Source: Acetobacter nitrogenifigens DSM 23921 = NBRC 105050 (lineage in GTDB: Bacteria > Pseudomonadota > Alphaproteobacteria > Acetobacterales > Acetobacteraceae). Taken from it: a stretch of 64,000 bases of DNA. Both the position numbers and the translations under genes were made by a program. The notes beneath the pieces were generated by a model. That model had not been told where the DNA came from, did no database searches, and worked only from the letters and a program-made list of their open reading frames with translations. The stretch spans positions 248,001-312,000 of the forward strand of contig NZ_AUBI01000004.1 of assembly GCF_000429165.1 (NCBI RefSeq), given 5' to 3'. Below, piece by piece: positions 26,534 through 36,850 of the stretch (positions are counted from its first letter, which is position 1; the number at the start of each line of letters is the position of its first letter).

Positions 26534-27262
26534 TTGCCGTCTATGAACGATCCGTCATCTGACCCGGCCACAGGCGTGAACGATCCGATCGCCGAAGGCC
26601 TGCGCGCCGTCCGCTCCCGGATCGAAGCCGCCGCGCGCGACGCCGGTCGAGACCCCGCCTCGGTCGGCCTTGTCGCCGTCTCCAAATTTCATCCGGCGGC
26701 GAGCGTGGAGGCCGCGCTACGAGCCGGGCAACGCGTCTTCGGCGAAAACCGCGTGCAGGAAGCGGCGGAAAAATTTCCCGCCTTGCGCGCCCGTTACCCG
26801 GATCTGAAACTGCACCTGATCGGCGGCTTGCAGACCAACAAGGCGCGCGACGCCGTGCGCCTCGCCGACATGATCGAAAGCCTCGACCGCCCGGCCCTTG
26901 CCGACGCTCTGGCGCGCGCCGCGGACCGGGAAGGGCGGCTCCCGGAATTGCTGATCGAGGTCAACACCGGCGACGAGCCCCAAAAGTTCGGCGTGCCCAG
27001 AGAAAAAGCGGACGCGTTCATCCGAACCTGCCGGGAGCGCTTCGGCGACCGGGTGCGCGGGTTGATGTGCATCCCGCCAGAAGGAACGAACCCAGCGCCC
27101 CATTTCCGCTTCCTGGGCTCCCTCGCCGACGCACACGGTCTCCCGACGCGGTCCATGGGCATGTCAGCTGACTTCCCGGAAGCCATCGCTGAAGGCGCAA
27201 CACTGGTGCGCGTCGGCACGGCGATTTTCGGCGGACGCCCCGCCATGCTTGCAAGACCGTGA
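26534..27262 (+). CDS. YggS/PLPBP-family PLP homeostasis protein
   Basis: YggS proteins bind PLP without known enzyme activity and balance vitamin B6 and amino-acid pools. The 242-residue frame shows the PLP Lys in LVAVSKFHPA (about 47-56), GENRVQEA (about 73-80), the HLIGGLQTNKAR segment (usually HxIGxLQxNK) and SMGMSADFPEAI. The TTG at 26534 has AGGAG seven bases upstream, whereas the ATG at 26543 would be 16 bases from it, so TTG is preferred; the difference is three residues. It stands between the cupin gene and kup with gaps on both sides. Confidence 0.88.
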   Translation: MPSMNDPSSDPATGVNDPIAEGLRAVRSRIEAAARDAGRDPASVGLVAVSKFHPAASVEAALRAGQRVFGENRVQEAAEKFPALRARYPDLKLHLIGGLQTNKARDAVRLADMIESLDRPALADALARAADREGRLPELLIEVNTGDEPQKFGVPREKADAFIRTCRERFGDRVRGLMCIPPEGTNPAPHFRFLGSLADAHGLPTRSMGMSADFPEAIAEGATLVRVGTAIFGGRPAMLARP

Positions 27263-27380
27263 CGACAGGCCCTAAGTCACCGAAACGCGATCAGGCGAAC
27301 TCTCCATGTTCGACCGCATCCCATTTTCTGCGCATCCCCGACCGGGCGGCTTCAGCCGTCCTTCAGGAGTCTGACTACGC

Positions 27381-29381
27381 ATGACCGACGCTACCAACAC
27401 ACCGGGCCAGCAGGACTCCAGGTCTGCCGCTGGCCCGGAGTCCCAGACGGCGACGGCCAAGGCTGCTCAGACAGCAGCGCGCATCACCGAATTTGGCGCC
27501 GACCAGCCCGAACACACGGCGGCTCCGGTCGGCTTCGCCGCGCTTCTGGGCGTTCTCGGCGTCGTCTACGGCGACATCGGCACGAGTCCTCTTTACGCCC
27601 TGCGGTCGACGATCGAAGCAGTCAACGGCCACCACCCGATCCGCGATTTTGAAGTCCTGGGCGTCGAAAGTCTTATTTTCTGGACACTCCTGATCGTCGT
27701 TACGCTCAAATACGTCCTTCTCGTCATGCGCGCGGACCATAACGGCGAAGGCGGCATTCTGGCCCTCAGCTCGCTGGCTCAGCGCGTCACCACCAGCCCG
27801 AAGCTGCGTCTTGCGCTCGGGATGACAGGCATCGTCGGCGCCTGCCTGTTTTTCGGCGACGGCATCATAACGCCCGCCATATCGGTGCTCTCCGCGATTG
27901 AGGGCGTCGAGGTCAGCCTGCCCGCCGCACAGGAATTCATTCTTCCCGCTTCAGTGATCATCCTGATCGCGCTGTTCAGCGTGCAGTGGCTTGGCACAGG
28001 CAAGGTGGGAACCATCTTCGGGCCGGTGATGCTCCTGTGGTTCGCGACCCTCGGGCTGCTCGGGGTGTCGCAGATCCTGCATCACCCTGGCGTGCTGTTC
28101 GCAATGTCACCTTATTACGCGGTAATGTTCATTATCCATCACGGCGCGCTATCATTCGTGGCGCTCGGCTCGGTCGTGCTGTGTGTGACCGGCGCGGAGG
28201 CGCTCTACGCCGACATGGGGCATTTCGGCCGCGCGCCGATCCAGTACGCCTGGAACTTCTTCGTGCTGCCCATGCTGGCCCTGAACTATCTGGGACAGGG
28301 CGCGCTGATCATGGCCGATCCGGGCTCCCTTTCGAATCCGTTCTTCATGATGGCTCCGAGCGCCCTTCGGCTGCCGCTCGTCATACTCTCCACATTTGCG
28401 ACCGTCATCGCCAGCCAGGCTGGCATCTCCGGCGGCTTTCAGGTCTGCCGCCAGCTTATCCAGCTTGGCTACCTGCCGCGCATGCGCATCACCCACACGA
28501 ACGCCGAGGAGGAAGGGCAGATCTACCTGCCCGACTTCAACCGCTTCCTCGCAATCGGCGCCACGCTGCTGGTGCTCGCCTTCCGCAGTTCGGACCGACT
28601 GGCCGCCGCCTACGGCATCGCGGTGACCGGCACGTTCATCTGCACGACCATGCTGTGCTTCGTGGTCTTTCACCGACAGTTCAAATGGTCGCGGCCTGCG
28701 GTGTACGCCACCTTCGTCCCGCTGCTTGTCATCGACGCCGTGTTTTTCAGCTCGAACGTGCTGAAGGTCCCGGACGGCGGCTGGGTGCCGCTGATGCTGG
28801 GCGGCGTGCTCACGCTGATGATGACCACATGGAAGCGCGGGCGCAGCCTCATCGTCGCGCGCCAGCGACAGGACAGCCTGCCGATGGGCTCCTTCCTCGC
28901 CCGGCTGCCGCAATCCCGCACGATCCGCGTGCCCGGAATGGCGGTGTTTCTGACCGCCACACCGGAGTTCGTCCCCCCCTGCCTGCTGCACAACCTGAAG
29001 CACAACAAGGTGCTGCACGATCACGTCCTGTTCGTGACGGTGCAGAACCTCGAACAGCCGGAAGCCGATCGCGGCCATCGCGTCGCCGTCGAGGAACTGG
29101 CGCACGACATGTACCGCGTGATCCTCCGCTACGGCTTCATGGAGACGCCGAACATCCCGCGCGCCCTTGAAGAACTGAAGGCCAACGGGATCGATTTCGA
29201 CCCCATGCAGTCGTCGTATTTCATCTCGCGCGAGTTGCTGGCCCGTTCGTCCGTCACCAAGATTTCGCGCTGGCGGATGTCGCTGTTCCTGTTCATGGCG
29301 CGCAACGCGACTCCCGCCACGGAATTCTTCCGTATTCCGACCGATCGCGTCGTCGAACTCGGCGTGAAGGTGGCGATCTGA
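27381..29381 (+). CDS. kup: Low-affinity potassium transporter Kup
   Basis: The 666-residue protein has about 12 membrane helices (about 50-470) and a C-terminal cytosolic domain. Kup marks are [19 protein letters not shown] (about 59-77) and [19 protein letters not shown] (about 155-173). It imports K+ with protons in the inner membrane, useful at low pH. The first 45 residues are a hydrophilic Ala/Thr/Gln-rich extension. Its stop codon (29379-29381) overlaps the likely start of hemW, so the two are probably translationally coupled. Confidence 0.94.
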   Translation: MTDATNTPGQQDSRSAAGPESQTATAKAAQTAARITEFGADQPEHTAAPVGFAALLGVLGVVYGDIGTSPLYALRSTIEAVNGHHPIRDFEVLGVESLIFWTLLIVVTLKYVLLVMRADHNGEGGILALSSLAQRVTTSPKLRLALGMTGIVGACLFFGDGIITPAISVLSAIEGVEVSLPAAQEFILPASVIILIALFSVQWLGTGKVGTIFGPVMLLWFATLGLLGVSQILHHPGVLFAMSPYYAVMFIIHHGALSFVALGSVVLCVTGAEALYADMGHFGRAPIQYAWNFFVLPMLALNYLGQGALIMADPGSLSNPFFMMAPSALRLPLVILSTFATVIASQAGISGGFQVCRQLIQLGYLPRMRITHTNAEEEGQIYLPDFNRFLAIGATLLVLAFRSSDRLAAAYGIAVTGTFICTTMLCFVVFHRQFKWSRPAVYATFVPLLVIDAVFFSSNVLKVPDGGWVPLMLGGVLTLMMTTWKRGRSLIVARQRQDSLPMGSFLARLPQSRTIRVPGMAVFLTATPEFVPPCLLHNLKHNKVLHDHVLFVTVQNLEQPEADRGHRVAVEELAHDMYRVILRYGFMETPNIPRALEELKANGIDFDPMQSSYFISRELLARSSVTKISRWRMSLFLFMARNATPATEFFRIPTDRVVELGVKVAI

Positions 29382-30598
29382 GCGCGACCTCTACCCTACC
29401 GACCAACGCGCAGTTCGCCGGAGCGACCGACGCAGCGGACGAGCCGATCGCGCTCTATATCCACTGGCCGTTCTGTCTCGCGAAATGCCCTTATTGCGAC
29501 TTCAACAGCCACGTTCGAGAGCGTATTCCCTCGGAGCGTTTCGTCGCCGCCCTGCGGCGTGAGCTGGCTCGTGAAGCCGCGCTGGCCGGGCGGCGACGGC
29601 TTGGTTCGATCTTTTTCGGCGGCGGCACGCCGTCTCTGATGCCGCCGGATGGCGTCGCGGCCCTGATCGAGGACGCGCTTCGCCTGTTCGACGCGACGCC
29701 GGATATCGAAATTACCCTTGAGGCCAACCCGACCAGCGTCGAAGCCGCGCGTCTGCGCGCGTTTCGCGACGCCGGCGTCAACCGCGTCTCTCTCGGCGTG
29801 CAGGCCCTGTGCGACGACGCTCTGGCGGCGCTCGGGCGCGAACATTCGGCGTCGGACGCAATCAAGGCGCTCGAGCTTGCACGTGCTCTCTTCCCGCGCG
29901 TCAGCTTCGACCTGATTTACGCCCGATCCGGCCAGACCCTGCCGCAATGGCGGGAAGAGCTGGAAACCGCCCTGACGCTGGTCGCGGATCACGTCTCGCT
30001 CTACCAACTCACCATCGAGACCGGGACCCGCTTCGAAGTCCTGCACAGGCAAGGCGCGCTGACGCTGCCGGACGAAGACCTCGCGGCCGCGCTCTATGAG
30101 GAAACCGCCAACGTCGCCGCACGCCATGGCCTCGCCCCTTACGAAGTGTCGAACTACGCGGCGCAGGGCGCGGAAAGCCGCCACAACCTGACGTACTGGC
30201 GCTATGGCGACTATATCGGCATTGGCCCCGGCGCACATGGCCGGATGCCGCGCGCCAAAGGTCTTGCGGCGACACGCCGCCACCGCGCACCGGAACCATG
30301 GGCCGAGCGCGTCGAGCGCGACGGCGATGGACAGACGGAAGAAGTCCTGCTCGCGCGCGAGGACCGGGCGCGCGAGATGCTGCTGATGGGGCTGCGCCTG
30401 ACCGAAGGGGTGAACGCCACACGGTTCGCGCGCCGCACCGGCCTCATCCTTGGCGATTGCATCGACGCGAACACCCTGAAGTTCTGCGAGGAAGAAGGCT
30501 ATCTGCAGATGATCGGCGCGGGCGACGCCCGGCGGTTATGCGCGACGCCAGCCGGACGTTTACGGCTCGAAGCCATCCTGCCGCGCCTAGTGTTATGA
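29378..30598 (+). CDS. hemW: Radical SAM protein HemW (heme chaperone / coproporphyrinogen oxidase-like)
   Basis: The radical SAM core begins at once with [19 protein letters not shown]: the CxxxCxxC cluster-binding triad plus the extra aromatic typical of HemW. It continues with [10 protein letters not shown], and ends with the HemW C-terminal domain. No ATG, GTG or TTG lies in frame between the kup gene and this conserved core; the first ATG (29639) would delete the FeS motif. A CTG at 29378 overlapping the kup stop (CTGA), with AAGGTGG five to eight bases upstream, is therefore the best start, giving 406 residues. A sequencing error cannot be excluded. HemW inserts heme or was formerly annotated as HemN. 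Confidence 0.88.
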   Translation: MSATSTLPTNAQFAGATDAADEPIALYIHWPFCLAKCPYCDFNSHVRERIPSERFVAALRRELAREAALAGRRRLGSIFFGGGTPSLMPPDGVAALIEDALRLFDATPDIEITLEANPTSVEAARLRAFRDAGVNRVSLGVQALCDDALAALGREHSASDAIKALELARALFPRVSFDLIYARSGQTLPQWREELETALTLVADHVSLYQLTIETGTRFEVLHRQGALTLPDEDLAAALYEETANVAARHGLAPYEVSNYAAQGAESRHNLTYWRYGDYIGIGPGAHGRMPRAKGLAATRRHRAPEPWAERVERDGDGQTEEVLLAREDRAREMLLMGLRLTEGVNATRFARRTGLILGDCIDANTLKFCEEEGYLQMIGAGDARRLCATPAGRLRLEAILPRLVL

Positions 30599-30749
30599 AG
30601 AAACGATGATGTCTTTGGTGAAAAGGTCGCGTTAACGCATTGCCGCAGTCAAAAATTCGTCTACGAAATGAGACTAACGGCGCTATCGTGAAGATACGGC
30701 ATGAGAGTGTCAGCGTAACTGACGCGTGAGGGAGGATTCGCAAGGCAAG

Positions 30750-31259
30750 ATGACCGACCGGAACCAGAACGCCCCGTCCACAGCACTTTTCGCCGCACCA
30801 GACCTCACTGTCAGATTTCAAGCTATGGCGTGGCTCGTCGAAGCCCCCGGCCCTCGACGCTGGGTCGAGACCGGCGACCCCGAACGCTACAGAATGTTCG
30901 ACTACGACATCCAGCCTCTGGTCACCGAGCGTGAAGCGCGCCTCGCCGCCGAAGCCGCCGTGCTGCGCGAGCACCAGATCTGCGTCGACAAACACGCCGT
31001 CGACCTGCTTTTGCTCGCGCAGATCGTCCATCGGCTGAAGGCGATCGTCACCAACGGCTACGTCTATGACACGTCCAAGATTCGAGATGATCTGGTCAAA
31101 TGGGGCTTCATCGAAGGCGACGAAGCGGAGCCGCCTTCGGATACGCCCGCCGGGCGGCGCCTCGCCCTCGTCGTTGAGCTGGACTGGCTGCGGACCAAGA
31201 CCAACTGGGGACTGCGCCGCAGCGCTGACGCTGATCCATCTGGATCGACGTCAGGCTGA
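30750..31259 (+). CDS. Hypothetical cytosolic protein, 169 aa
   Basis: The ATG at 30750 is preceded by AAGGCAAG; a GTG eight codons upstream has no ribosome site. The protein lacks signal and membrane segments. The middle (LREHQICVDKHAVDLLLLAQIVHRL) is strongly helical. Conserved-looking segments are RVQ/EAPGPRRWVETGD at about 30-45 and DLVKWGFIEGDE at about 118. I do not recognise a family. It follows hemW by 150 bases and is convergent with the peroxiredoxin gene. Confidence 0.6.
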   Translation: MTDRNQNAPSTALFAAPDLTVRFQAMAWLVEAPGPRRWVETGDPERYRMFDYDIQPLVTEREARLAAEAAVLREHQICVDKHAVDLLLLAQIVHRLKAIVTNGYVYDTSKIRDDLVKWGFIEGDEAEPPSDTPAGRRLALVVELDWLRTKTNWGLRRSADADPSGSTSG

Positions 31260-31268
31260 AGCGGGTTC

Positions 31269-31817
31269 CTAGCCGCTTTTACCGTCTTTCAGGGCCCGCA
31301 CCGCCGCGAGGCTGCGCGTCACGTGTTCGTCTGGCGCCTTGTCGCTGTAGCTCATCACGATACGCCCGTCTGGCGCGATAACGTACGACGTGCGCGTCGC
31401 GTGAGCCTTCAGCGCCATCTTCGCGTCATATGCGCTCGCCACCGCGCCGTCCGTATCAGCGGCAACCGCGAAGCGGCTTCGGCACTCGCTGACCGAGAAT
31501 TTGTCGAGCTTGTCGATGGGGTCCATCGAAACGCCTATGACAGTCGCGCCAAGCGCGTGGAAATCGTCCATCGCGTCCGCGAAGTCGTGCGCCTCGATGG
31601 TGCAGCCTGGCGTAAATGCGGCCGGATAGAAATACACGACCACCGGCCCTTTTTTCAGCGCGTCGGCCAGAGAGAAGCTGAATTCCTTCCCCCCCATGCT
31701 GGCTTGCAGGGATATGGGCGGCGCTGCGTGGCCGACGGGCAACGCGGCGTGCGCCGTGGGCGCGAAACCGGCGGCGAGCGCCAGCGGGAGCAGGACGGAA
31801 GCTGCGCGACGGAGCAT
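31269..31817 (-). CDS. Exported peroxiredoxin (PrxQ/BCP-like)
   Basis: The 182-residue protein starts with a signal peptide (RRAASVLLPLALAAGFAPTAHA), so it should act in the periplasm, where most BCP-type peroxiredoxins do not. The thioredoxin fold carries the peroxidatic cysteine in YPAAFTPGCTIEAHDF (about 68-83). A second Cys follows about 45 residues later (SECRSRFAV), a possible resolving cysteine. Peroxiredoxins reduce H2O2 and organic peroxides using thiols. The ATG at 31817 gives a normal signal peptide; upstream in-frame starts at 31922 and 31940 would bury it. Confidence 0.82.
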   Translation of the reverse strand: MLRRAASVLLPLALAAGFAPTAHAALPVGHAAPPISLQASMGGKEFSFSLADALKKGPVVVYFYPAAFTPGCTIEAHDFADAMDDFHALGATVIGVSMDPIDKLDKFSVSECRSRFAVAADTDGAVASAYDAKMALKAHATRTSYVIAPDGRIVMSYSDKAPDEHVTRSLAAVRALKDGKSG

Positions 31818-32294
31818 GGAGACGCTTTCGTTGTTGGAGAGACCGGCTGTGAAGCCCTGACCGATCCGGATCAGTGAAGCTTGCTCCCGCGAGGCGTGAA
31901 CGACAAGCGGCGCCTTGAGCATAGTGAAATACGCCTGCATCGCGCTTCGCTATGGGAGAGATCCCGTCAAGGCGTCAGCGGCGGAGGCGACTCGCTCCGG
32001 TTTTCGGAGTAGAACTCGGGGAGGCGAGAGCGATGGTGCAGATCACGTCTTCCGTGTTCAGCATCAGAGCGAAACAAGAACTGCCCGGAACTCGCGCCCC
32101 GCTTTAACTGGCTCAAGCGCCTGATAACCAATGTTTGGCAAAGGCTGCGTCAGCTTTTCGCCAAACCCATGACGAGTCTCGACCCGTCGTGCTTCCAGAA
32201 GGTTTTCTCTGAGAGCCGCGTATGGAAACGCTTCAAGACGCTGATACGCTGACACCTGCCCTCTTGCGAGCGGTCTTGTTCAACGCGGCTCCAC
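31818..32294. other. Intergenic region with a hairpin
   Basis: About 480 bases lie between the minus-strand transglycosylase gene and the peroxiredoxin gene. No supported gene is seen. A hairpin at 32133-32166 is the only clear structure; the promoter of the peroxiredoxin should be in the left part. Confidence 0.45.
32133..32166. repeat. Hairpin-forming inverted repeat
   Basis: Outer arms GTTTGGC / GCCAAAC and inner GCTG / CAGC with A and T runs between them make a nearly continuous stem around a small CGT loop. It lies about 130 bases past the transglycosylase stop. No T-run follows, so its role is uncertain. Confidence 0.5.
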
Positions 32295-33767
32295 TTACCG
32301 AGCGGAATCTGGGGAAACCACCACGCAATTTCCAGAACTGGCGTCCAATCGACGGCAGGCGGCGAGCGCGTCAGCCCGCGTCAGCCCGACAAGGCGAGCG
32401 CGGTAGAGCTGCCCGCGCGGCGCCTTGACGCTCGCCACCTGTGAGCGAGCGCCGGACAGGGTGCTGGCGTGGCTGCGGGCATGGCTCGCGGCTTGCTCCG
32501 CCATCGCCGAGGTCGTGAACGCCCCGACCTGAACGGCCCAGCTACGATCGGCGTCCACCACGACTCCGGCCCCACGCGACCCCACCGAACGTGCGGAACG
32601 GGACAGCAGGGGGGCGGGCTCGGCCATAGCCGGACTGACAAGCTGGAAACGGCGGCCGGGCCGTTCGACGACCGGGGCCGCCTGCGGTGCAGGTTCAGGC
32701 GTGGCGGGCGTATCACTGGCGGGCGCAGCGGCTGGCGAAGCCGCGTCAGCGGACGCAACCTGCACGCTGGCGGCGGCAGGGGACGCCCCCTGATTTTTCA
32801 ATCGAGCCGCCCACACTGCGTTCACCGCCTGCGGCGAATCCGGGTTTCGCGAAACCGGCGTCCACGCATGAGTGTAAGCTGGCGCAGCCGCTGCGGGTGC
32901 GTTGTCGGCCGGGGCCTCCGCCACCTGCACGGGCTGATCGGCGTTGTCGCCGCCGTCGTTCTGATTCTCTTCGCGATGCGCCCAAGCGGAACGCACGGCC
33001 TGCGCCTCGCCGGACGGCATGGCAGCCGAAGCGTAGGCTACGTTCGCCGACGATTCGTGGCTCGCGACCAGAAGATCGGCCTGCGAGCGGTTATTGGGCG
33101 TTATGCCCGCGATCTGGCGGCCGATCGCCGACACGTAATTACGTGTCTCGCGCGGCAGCGTACGATTGCGTGACAGGAAATCTTCGAGCCGCCCGGGCCC
33201 GGCGTTGTACGCAGCCAGAAACCCCGGCGACCCGTAGATGTCATACATTTCCCGGATATAGGCCGCGCCAGCCTGAATGCTGTCATGCGGATCGTAGGGG
33301 TCGTCCCCGAGATTGTAGGCCTCTTTCATCTCGTCATAGGTCGGCGGCATGAGCTGCATCAGCCCCATGGCGCCCGGAGCGGACGTGACAAGCGATCCGT
33401 TGTGATAGAGTCGCCCGCCTGACTCCCGATCCATCACGGCACGAATCCATTGCTCCGGCACGTCGAAGCGCTTGGCGGCCTCGACGATATACGGCCCCCA
33501 CGGATCTTCCGGCGGTCCGGGAGGCGCGTAGTAGGATTTGGCGTGCGCGCGGTAATGCGCTTCTTCCTGCGCTACGGAGACGGTCATCTCGTTTGACGGC
33601 GCCTGCCCGGCGCAAGCGGAGAGAAGAGCGAGCAGCCCCGTAGCTGCCGCCACGCGCGCCGCTCCGACGAAACCACGTCGATTCAGCGGAGGGGCGTCGG
33701 ATTGAGGCGATGGCGATGAACCAGAAGAGAACGACGCGATCATGGTCGCCTTACGCAAGTCGGTCAT
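32295..33767 (-). CDS. Lipoprotein lytic transglycosylase with SPOR domain
   Basis: The 490-residue protein cleaves peptidoglycan glycan strands. A signal with lipobox LLSACAG ends at Cys about 52. The SLT catalytic domain (about 95-225) contains the catalytic Glu in AVMDRESGGRLY, then GAMGLMQLMPPTYDEM, and the AAYNAGPGRLEDFL motif. A long Ala/Pro-rich linker follows (about 250-410). The C-terminal SPOR domain (about 415-490; WAVQVGAFTTSAMAEQAASH) binds denuded glycan at division sites. It is probably an RlpA-neighbour-like or MltE-like enzyme acting in cell separation. The ATG at 33767 is used; another at 33743 is possible. Confidence 0.88.
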   Translation of the reverse strand: MTDLRKATMIASFSSGSSPSPQSDAPPLNRRGFVGAARVAAATGLLALLSACAGQAPSNEMTVSVAQEEAHYRAHAKSYYAPPGPPEDPWGPYIVEAAKRFDVPEQWIRAVMDRESGGRLYHNGSLVTSAPGAMGLMQLMPPTYDEMKEAYNLGDDPYDPHDSIQAGAAYIREMYDIYGSPGFLAAYNAGPGRLEDFLSRNRTLPRETRNYVSAIGRQIAGITPNNRSQADLLVASHESSANVAYASAAMPSGEAQAVRSAWAHREENQNDGGDNADQPVQVAEAPADNAPAAAAPAYTHAWTPVSRNPDSPQAVNAVWAARLKNQGASPAAASVQVASADAASPAAAPASDTPATPEPAPQAAPVVERPGRRFQLVSPAMAEPAPLLSRSARSVGSRGAGVVVDADRSWAVQVGAFTTSAMAEQAASHARSHASTLSGARSQVASVKAPRGQLYRARLVGLTRADALAACRRLDASSGNCVVVSPDSAR

Positions 33768-33941
33768 GAATATGCTCGTTCCGTCAACAATTCGGTCGTC
33801 GCCTGATTCAGTTCACTTCGAGTCAGAGCAATATCGTCCAAATCTTTCGAATGCACGCATTTTGTCTGCAAAAGTATTTCTGAAGCGGACATTGTGGAGG
33901 TTGGCGAGGCATTGTGTCGCCATGATGGCGACACGGCGAGC

Positions 33942-34952
33942 ATGGCGACGGCACCAGGCCCTCCAGACGCGCTCACGGTTGCCCGGGTCGTGGCTTATGG
34001 GCTACGCGGTCGGATCATGAACGTCCCCAACGGTCACACCGACGTCCTGACGCACGAGCATGACGCGACGCAGGCCCTCGCGGATCGTGCGGATTTCGTC
34101 GTCAGCGATCTCCTCACGGCGGCAGCGGACCATGACGAAGACGCGGAGCCCGTGATCTGGCGCTCCCGCATCCTGATCGCGTTGGAGGACATCGGCCGGG
34201 GCCTGCGCCTTTGGCGTCTGGCCGTCGCACTGGGCTGGCTCGACATCAAGTTACAGTTTCGCGGTTCATCCGTTGGCCCGCTCTGGCTCACGTTGTCTAG
34301 CGCGATCATGGTGGGCGCGATGGGCGGCATATACAGCCGCCTGTTTCATCTCGTCCTGCGCGACTATCTCCCTTACCTGTCGATCTCGATGATCCTCTGG
34401 CAGGTCGGCGTGGCTGGCGTGACGCAGGACGCATGCGGCTGCTTCACCCGCGCGGCTGATTCGATTCGTTCGATGCGCCTGCCGTTCTCGCTTCAGGCGC
34501 TACGCATGCTGGTGCGCAGCGGATTGACGTTCAGCTACAACATCGTCGTGCCGATCGGCGTCTACGCCATTTTCGGCCTGCTCCCCGGCTTCGTCGGCTT
34601 GCTGGCCCTTCCAGCTCTTGTGATCTGGGCGCTCAACGCCTTCGCCTTCGCTTTACTGCTTGGCTCGCTCTGCGCCCGCTTTCGCGATGTGCCGCAAATC
34701 ATCAGCAGCGCCATTCAGATCGCCTTCTACGTCACGCCAATCATCTGGAACGTCCAGCAGCTTGGCGCGCGTGGCCGCTGGCTGATTTTCAACCCGTTCT
34801 ATTCGTTGCTGGAAATCGTGCGCGCGCCGTTGACCGGCTCGGCGCCGTCTCTGACGATCTGGGCTGTGGCTCTGGGCGTCAGCATGACGATGTGGGCCGC
34901 TGGACTGCTGGTGTTTTCCCGTTCGCGCGCACGCCTTGCGTTCTGGATCTGA
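33942..34952 (+). CDS. ABC-2 type polysaccharide export permease (Wzm-like)
   Basis: The 336-residue membrane protein carries an ABC-2 transporter domain with six predicted helices (from about residue 88: LWLTLSSAIMVGAMGGIYSRL) and the family-typical loop DYLPYLSISMILWQ. With the next gene it forms a Wzm/Wzt-type exporter of lipid-linked polysaccharide. An N-terminal hydrophilic segment of about 80 residues is longer than usual. The start is uncertain: ATG 33942 is given, GTG 33894 and ATG 34017 are alternatives, and none has a strong ribosome site. The ATPase gene follows after three bases. Confidence 0.8.
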   Translation: MATAPGPPDALTVARVVAYGLRGRIMNVPNGHTDVLTHEHDATQALADRADFVVSDLLTAAADHDEDAEPVIWRSRILIALEDIGRGLRLWRLAVALGWLDIKLQFRGSSVGPLWLTLSSAIMVGAMGGIYSRLFHLVLRDYLPYLSISMILWQVGVAGVTQDACGCFTRAADSIRSMRLPFSLQALRMLVRSGLTFSYNIVVPIGVYAIFGLLPGFVGLLALPALVIWALNAFAFALLLGSLCARFRDVPQIISSAIQIAFYVTPIIWNVQQLGARGRWLIFNPFYSLLEIVRAPLTGSAPSLTIWAVALGVSMTMWAAGLLVFSRSRARLAFWI

Positions 34953-34955
34953 GCC

Positions 34956-35894
34956 ATGACATCCGATCTCATCAGCCCGAAACCAGCAGGGACGGACGCA
35001 ACGAAGCCAGACGCAACGCGAGCAGACTCTCTGACGCACACACCCGCAGAGGACGGTTCGAAGCCGGGGCGCACCGGGAACGCCGTTAGCCGCAAGGGGG
35101 AAGCCCTGATCCGGGTGAACCACCTGACCCTCGATTTTCCGATCTTTCACGGCGGCGCCCGATCACTGAAGAAAACGCTGTTTCGCCGCGCACGCGCGCC
35201 AATCGCCAAAACCCGCGCGGCCCGTACCGGCGGCGAGGTCGAGATCGACCCCAATGACACGGGCGTCGTGCGCGTGCGTGCGCTGGTGGACGTCTCCTTC
35301 ACCATTCGTCCCGGCGAACGTGTCGGATTGATCGGCCATAATGGCGCGGGCAAGTCCACGCTGCTGCGTGCGTTAGGCGGCATCTACGAAGCCGTGCCGG
35401 GCATGGTGACGGTCAAAGGCTCAGTCGAAACTCTGATCGACACGAATTCCGGCATGAACCGCGAACTGACAGGCCGCGAGAACATTCAGTTGCAGGCCAG
35501 ACACAAGGGCCTTCGCACCGCGCAGTTGCGTCAACTCGAAAAGGACGTCGAGGCGTTCGCCCAGCTTGGCGAGTTCCTCGACCTTCCCGTCAGGCTGTAT
35601 TCCTCCGGCATGGCGATCCGGCTGGGCTTTGCGCTGGCGACGGCGATCGCGCCGAACATCCTGCTGATGGACGAATGGTTCATGGCCGGAGACGCAAAGT
35701 TTCAGGACAAGGCGAAAGACCGTCTCTCCGCCGTGGTGGAGGGCGCTGACATTCTCGTCATCACCTCCCACGCGCTGAACGTGCTGGAGACATGGTGCAC
35801 GCGTATTATCTGGCTGGAGAGCGGGCGCATTCGCATGGACGGCCCCACCACCGCTGTGCTGGACGCCTACCGCGCCGAGATGGAGACGTCATGA
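34956..35894 (+). CDS. Polysaccharide export ABC ATPase (Wzt-like, no glycan-binding tail)
   Basis: The 312-residue ATPase powers the adjacent Wzm-like permease. Walker A is GHNGAGKST (about 127-135), the modified signature is [13 protein letters not shown] (typical of Wzt/TagH rather than LSGGQ) and Walker B is [15 protein letters not shown]. The first about 45 residues are a polar extension. A charged insert (about 70-92) precedes the first strand of the P-loop. It stops about 30 residues after the H-loop, so it lacks the C-terminal carbohydrate-binding domain of E. coli O9a Wzt. Its stop overlaps the trhO ATG (ATGA). Confidence 0.86.
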   Translation: MTSDLISPKPAGTDATKPDATRADSLTHTPAEDGSKPGRTGNAVSRKGEALIRVNHLTLDFPIFHGGARSLKKTLFRRARAPIAKTRAARTGGEVEIDPNDTGVVRVRALVDVSFTIRPGERVGLIGHNGAGKSTLLRALGGIYEAVPGMVTVKGSVETLIDTNSGMNRELTGRENIQLQARHKGLRTAQLRQLEKDVEAFAQLGEFLDLPVRLYSSGMAIRLGFALATAIAPNILLMDEWFMAGDAKFQDKAKDRLSAVVEGADILVITSHALNVLETWCTRIIWLESGRIRMDGPTTAVLDAYRAEMETS

Positions 35895-36850
35895 CCGCCC
35901 GGCATCCCCCCACCGACGCATCGTCGCCTCTGCCCGTGCGCGTGGCGGCGCTGTACCGCTTCACGCCATTCGAGAATTGCGAAGCCCTGAAAGCGCCTCT
36001 TGCTACACTCTGTTGCTCGCAGGGCGTAAAAGGCATTTTGCTGTTGGCGCACGAGGGTGTGAATGGCACCATCGCAGGCACGGACGACGGCATTGAGAGG
36101 GTGCTGGCCTATATCCGTTCCCTGCCCGGCTGCGCCGAACTCGACGTAAAAGAGTCGCGCGCCGCCACGATGCCGTTTCTCCGCATGAAAGTGCGGATCA
36201 AGCGTGAAATCGTAACGATGGGCGTGCCGGACCTCGACCCACGGACCGACGCTGGCGATTACATAGAACCTGCAGGCTGGAACGCCCTGATCCGCGATCC
36301 TGACACGATCCTGATCGACACGCGCAACGACTACGAGGTCGCGGTCGGCACGTTCGAAGGCGCGATAGATCCAAATATCCAAACGTTCCGCGATTTTCCT
36401 GCATGGTTTCAGGAAAAGCGTGAATCTTTACTAGCGGAGGGTCGCACCCCTAAAATCGCCATGTTCTGTACCGGCGGGATCAGGTGCGAAAAGGCGACGG
36501 CGTTCGTAAAATCTGAAGGAATTGATGCAGTCTATCACCTCAAGGGCGGCATCCTGAAATATCTGGAAACCGTTCCTGAGGAAGACAGTCTGTGGCGCGG
36601 CGAATGTTTCGTCTTCGATCAGCGCGTGACCGTCACTCACGGCCTGGCTCCCGGCCGCTATGACGTCTGCCACGCCTGCCGCGCGCCAATCAGCGTAGCC
36701 GACAGGGAGTCGCCACTGTTTCAGGACGGCGTCAGTTGCCCATCCTGCCATAACGAACGCAGCGAGGCCCAACGTCGACGCTATGCCGAACGCGAGCGCC
36801 AGACCCGTCTGGCGGCGGCGCGCGGCGTGGTCCATCTGGGATCCGAGTAA
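35891..36850 (+). CDS. trhO: tRNA uridine-5-oxyacetic acid hydroxylase TrhO (rhodanese-like)
   Basis: TrhO hydroxylates U34 of certain tRNAs with oxygen. The 319-residue protein has the N-terminal acylphosphatase-like domain ([20 protein letters not shown]), a rhodanese domain (about 125-230) with its catalytic loop [14 protein letters not shown] (Cys about 197), and a C-terminal Cys-rich part (CHACRAPIS and CPSCHNE, likely a zinc site) typical of the family. The ATG at 35891 overlaps the Wzt-like gene stop, so it is coupled to the exporter, an odd but common kind of accidental operon. Confidence 0.9.
   Translation: MTARHPPTDASSPLPVRVAALYRFTPFENCEALKAPLATLCCSQGVKGILLLAHEGVNGTIAGTDDGIERVLAYIRSLPGCAELDVKESRAATMPFLRMKVRIKREIVTMGVPDLDPRTDAGDYIEPAGWNALIRDPDTILIDTRNDYEVAVGTFEGAIDPNIQTFRDFPAWFQEKRESLLAEGRTPKIAMFCTGGIRCEKATAFVKSEGIDAVYHLKGGILKYLETVPEEDSLWRGECFVFDQRVTVTHGLAPGRYDVCHACRAPISVADRESPLFQDGVSCPSCHNERSEAQRRRYAERERQTRLAAARGVVHLGSE

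Noticed and set aside
28152-29105. 317-codon minus-strand frame inside kup
   Set aside because: Antisense shadow with Gln/Arg/His-rich composition and no domains.
27986-29170. 394-codon plus-strand frame inside kup
   Set aside because: Same-strand shadow of kup, rich in Arg/His; kup is clearly the real gene.
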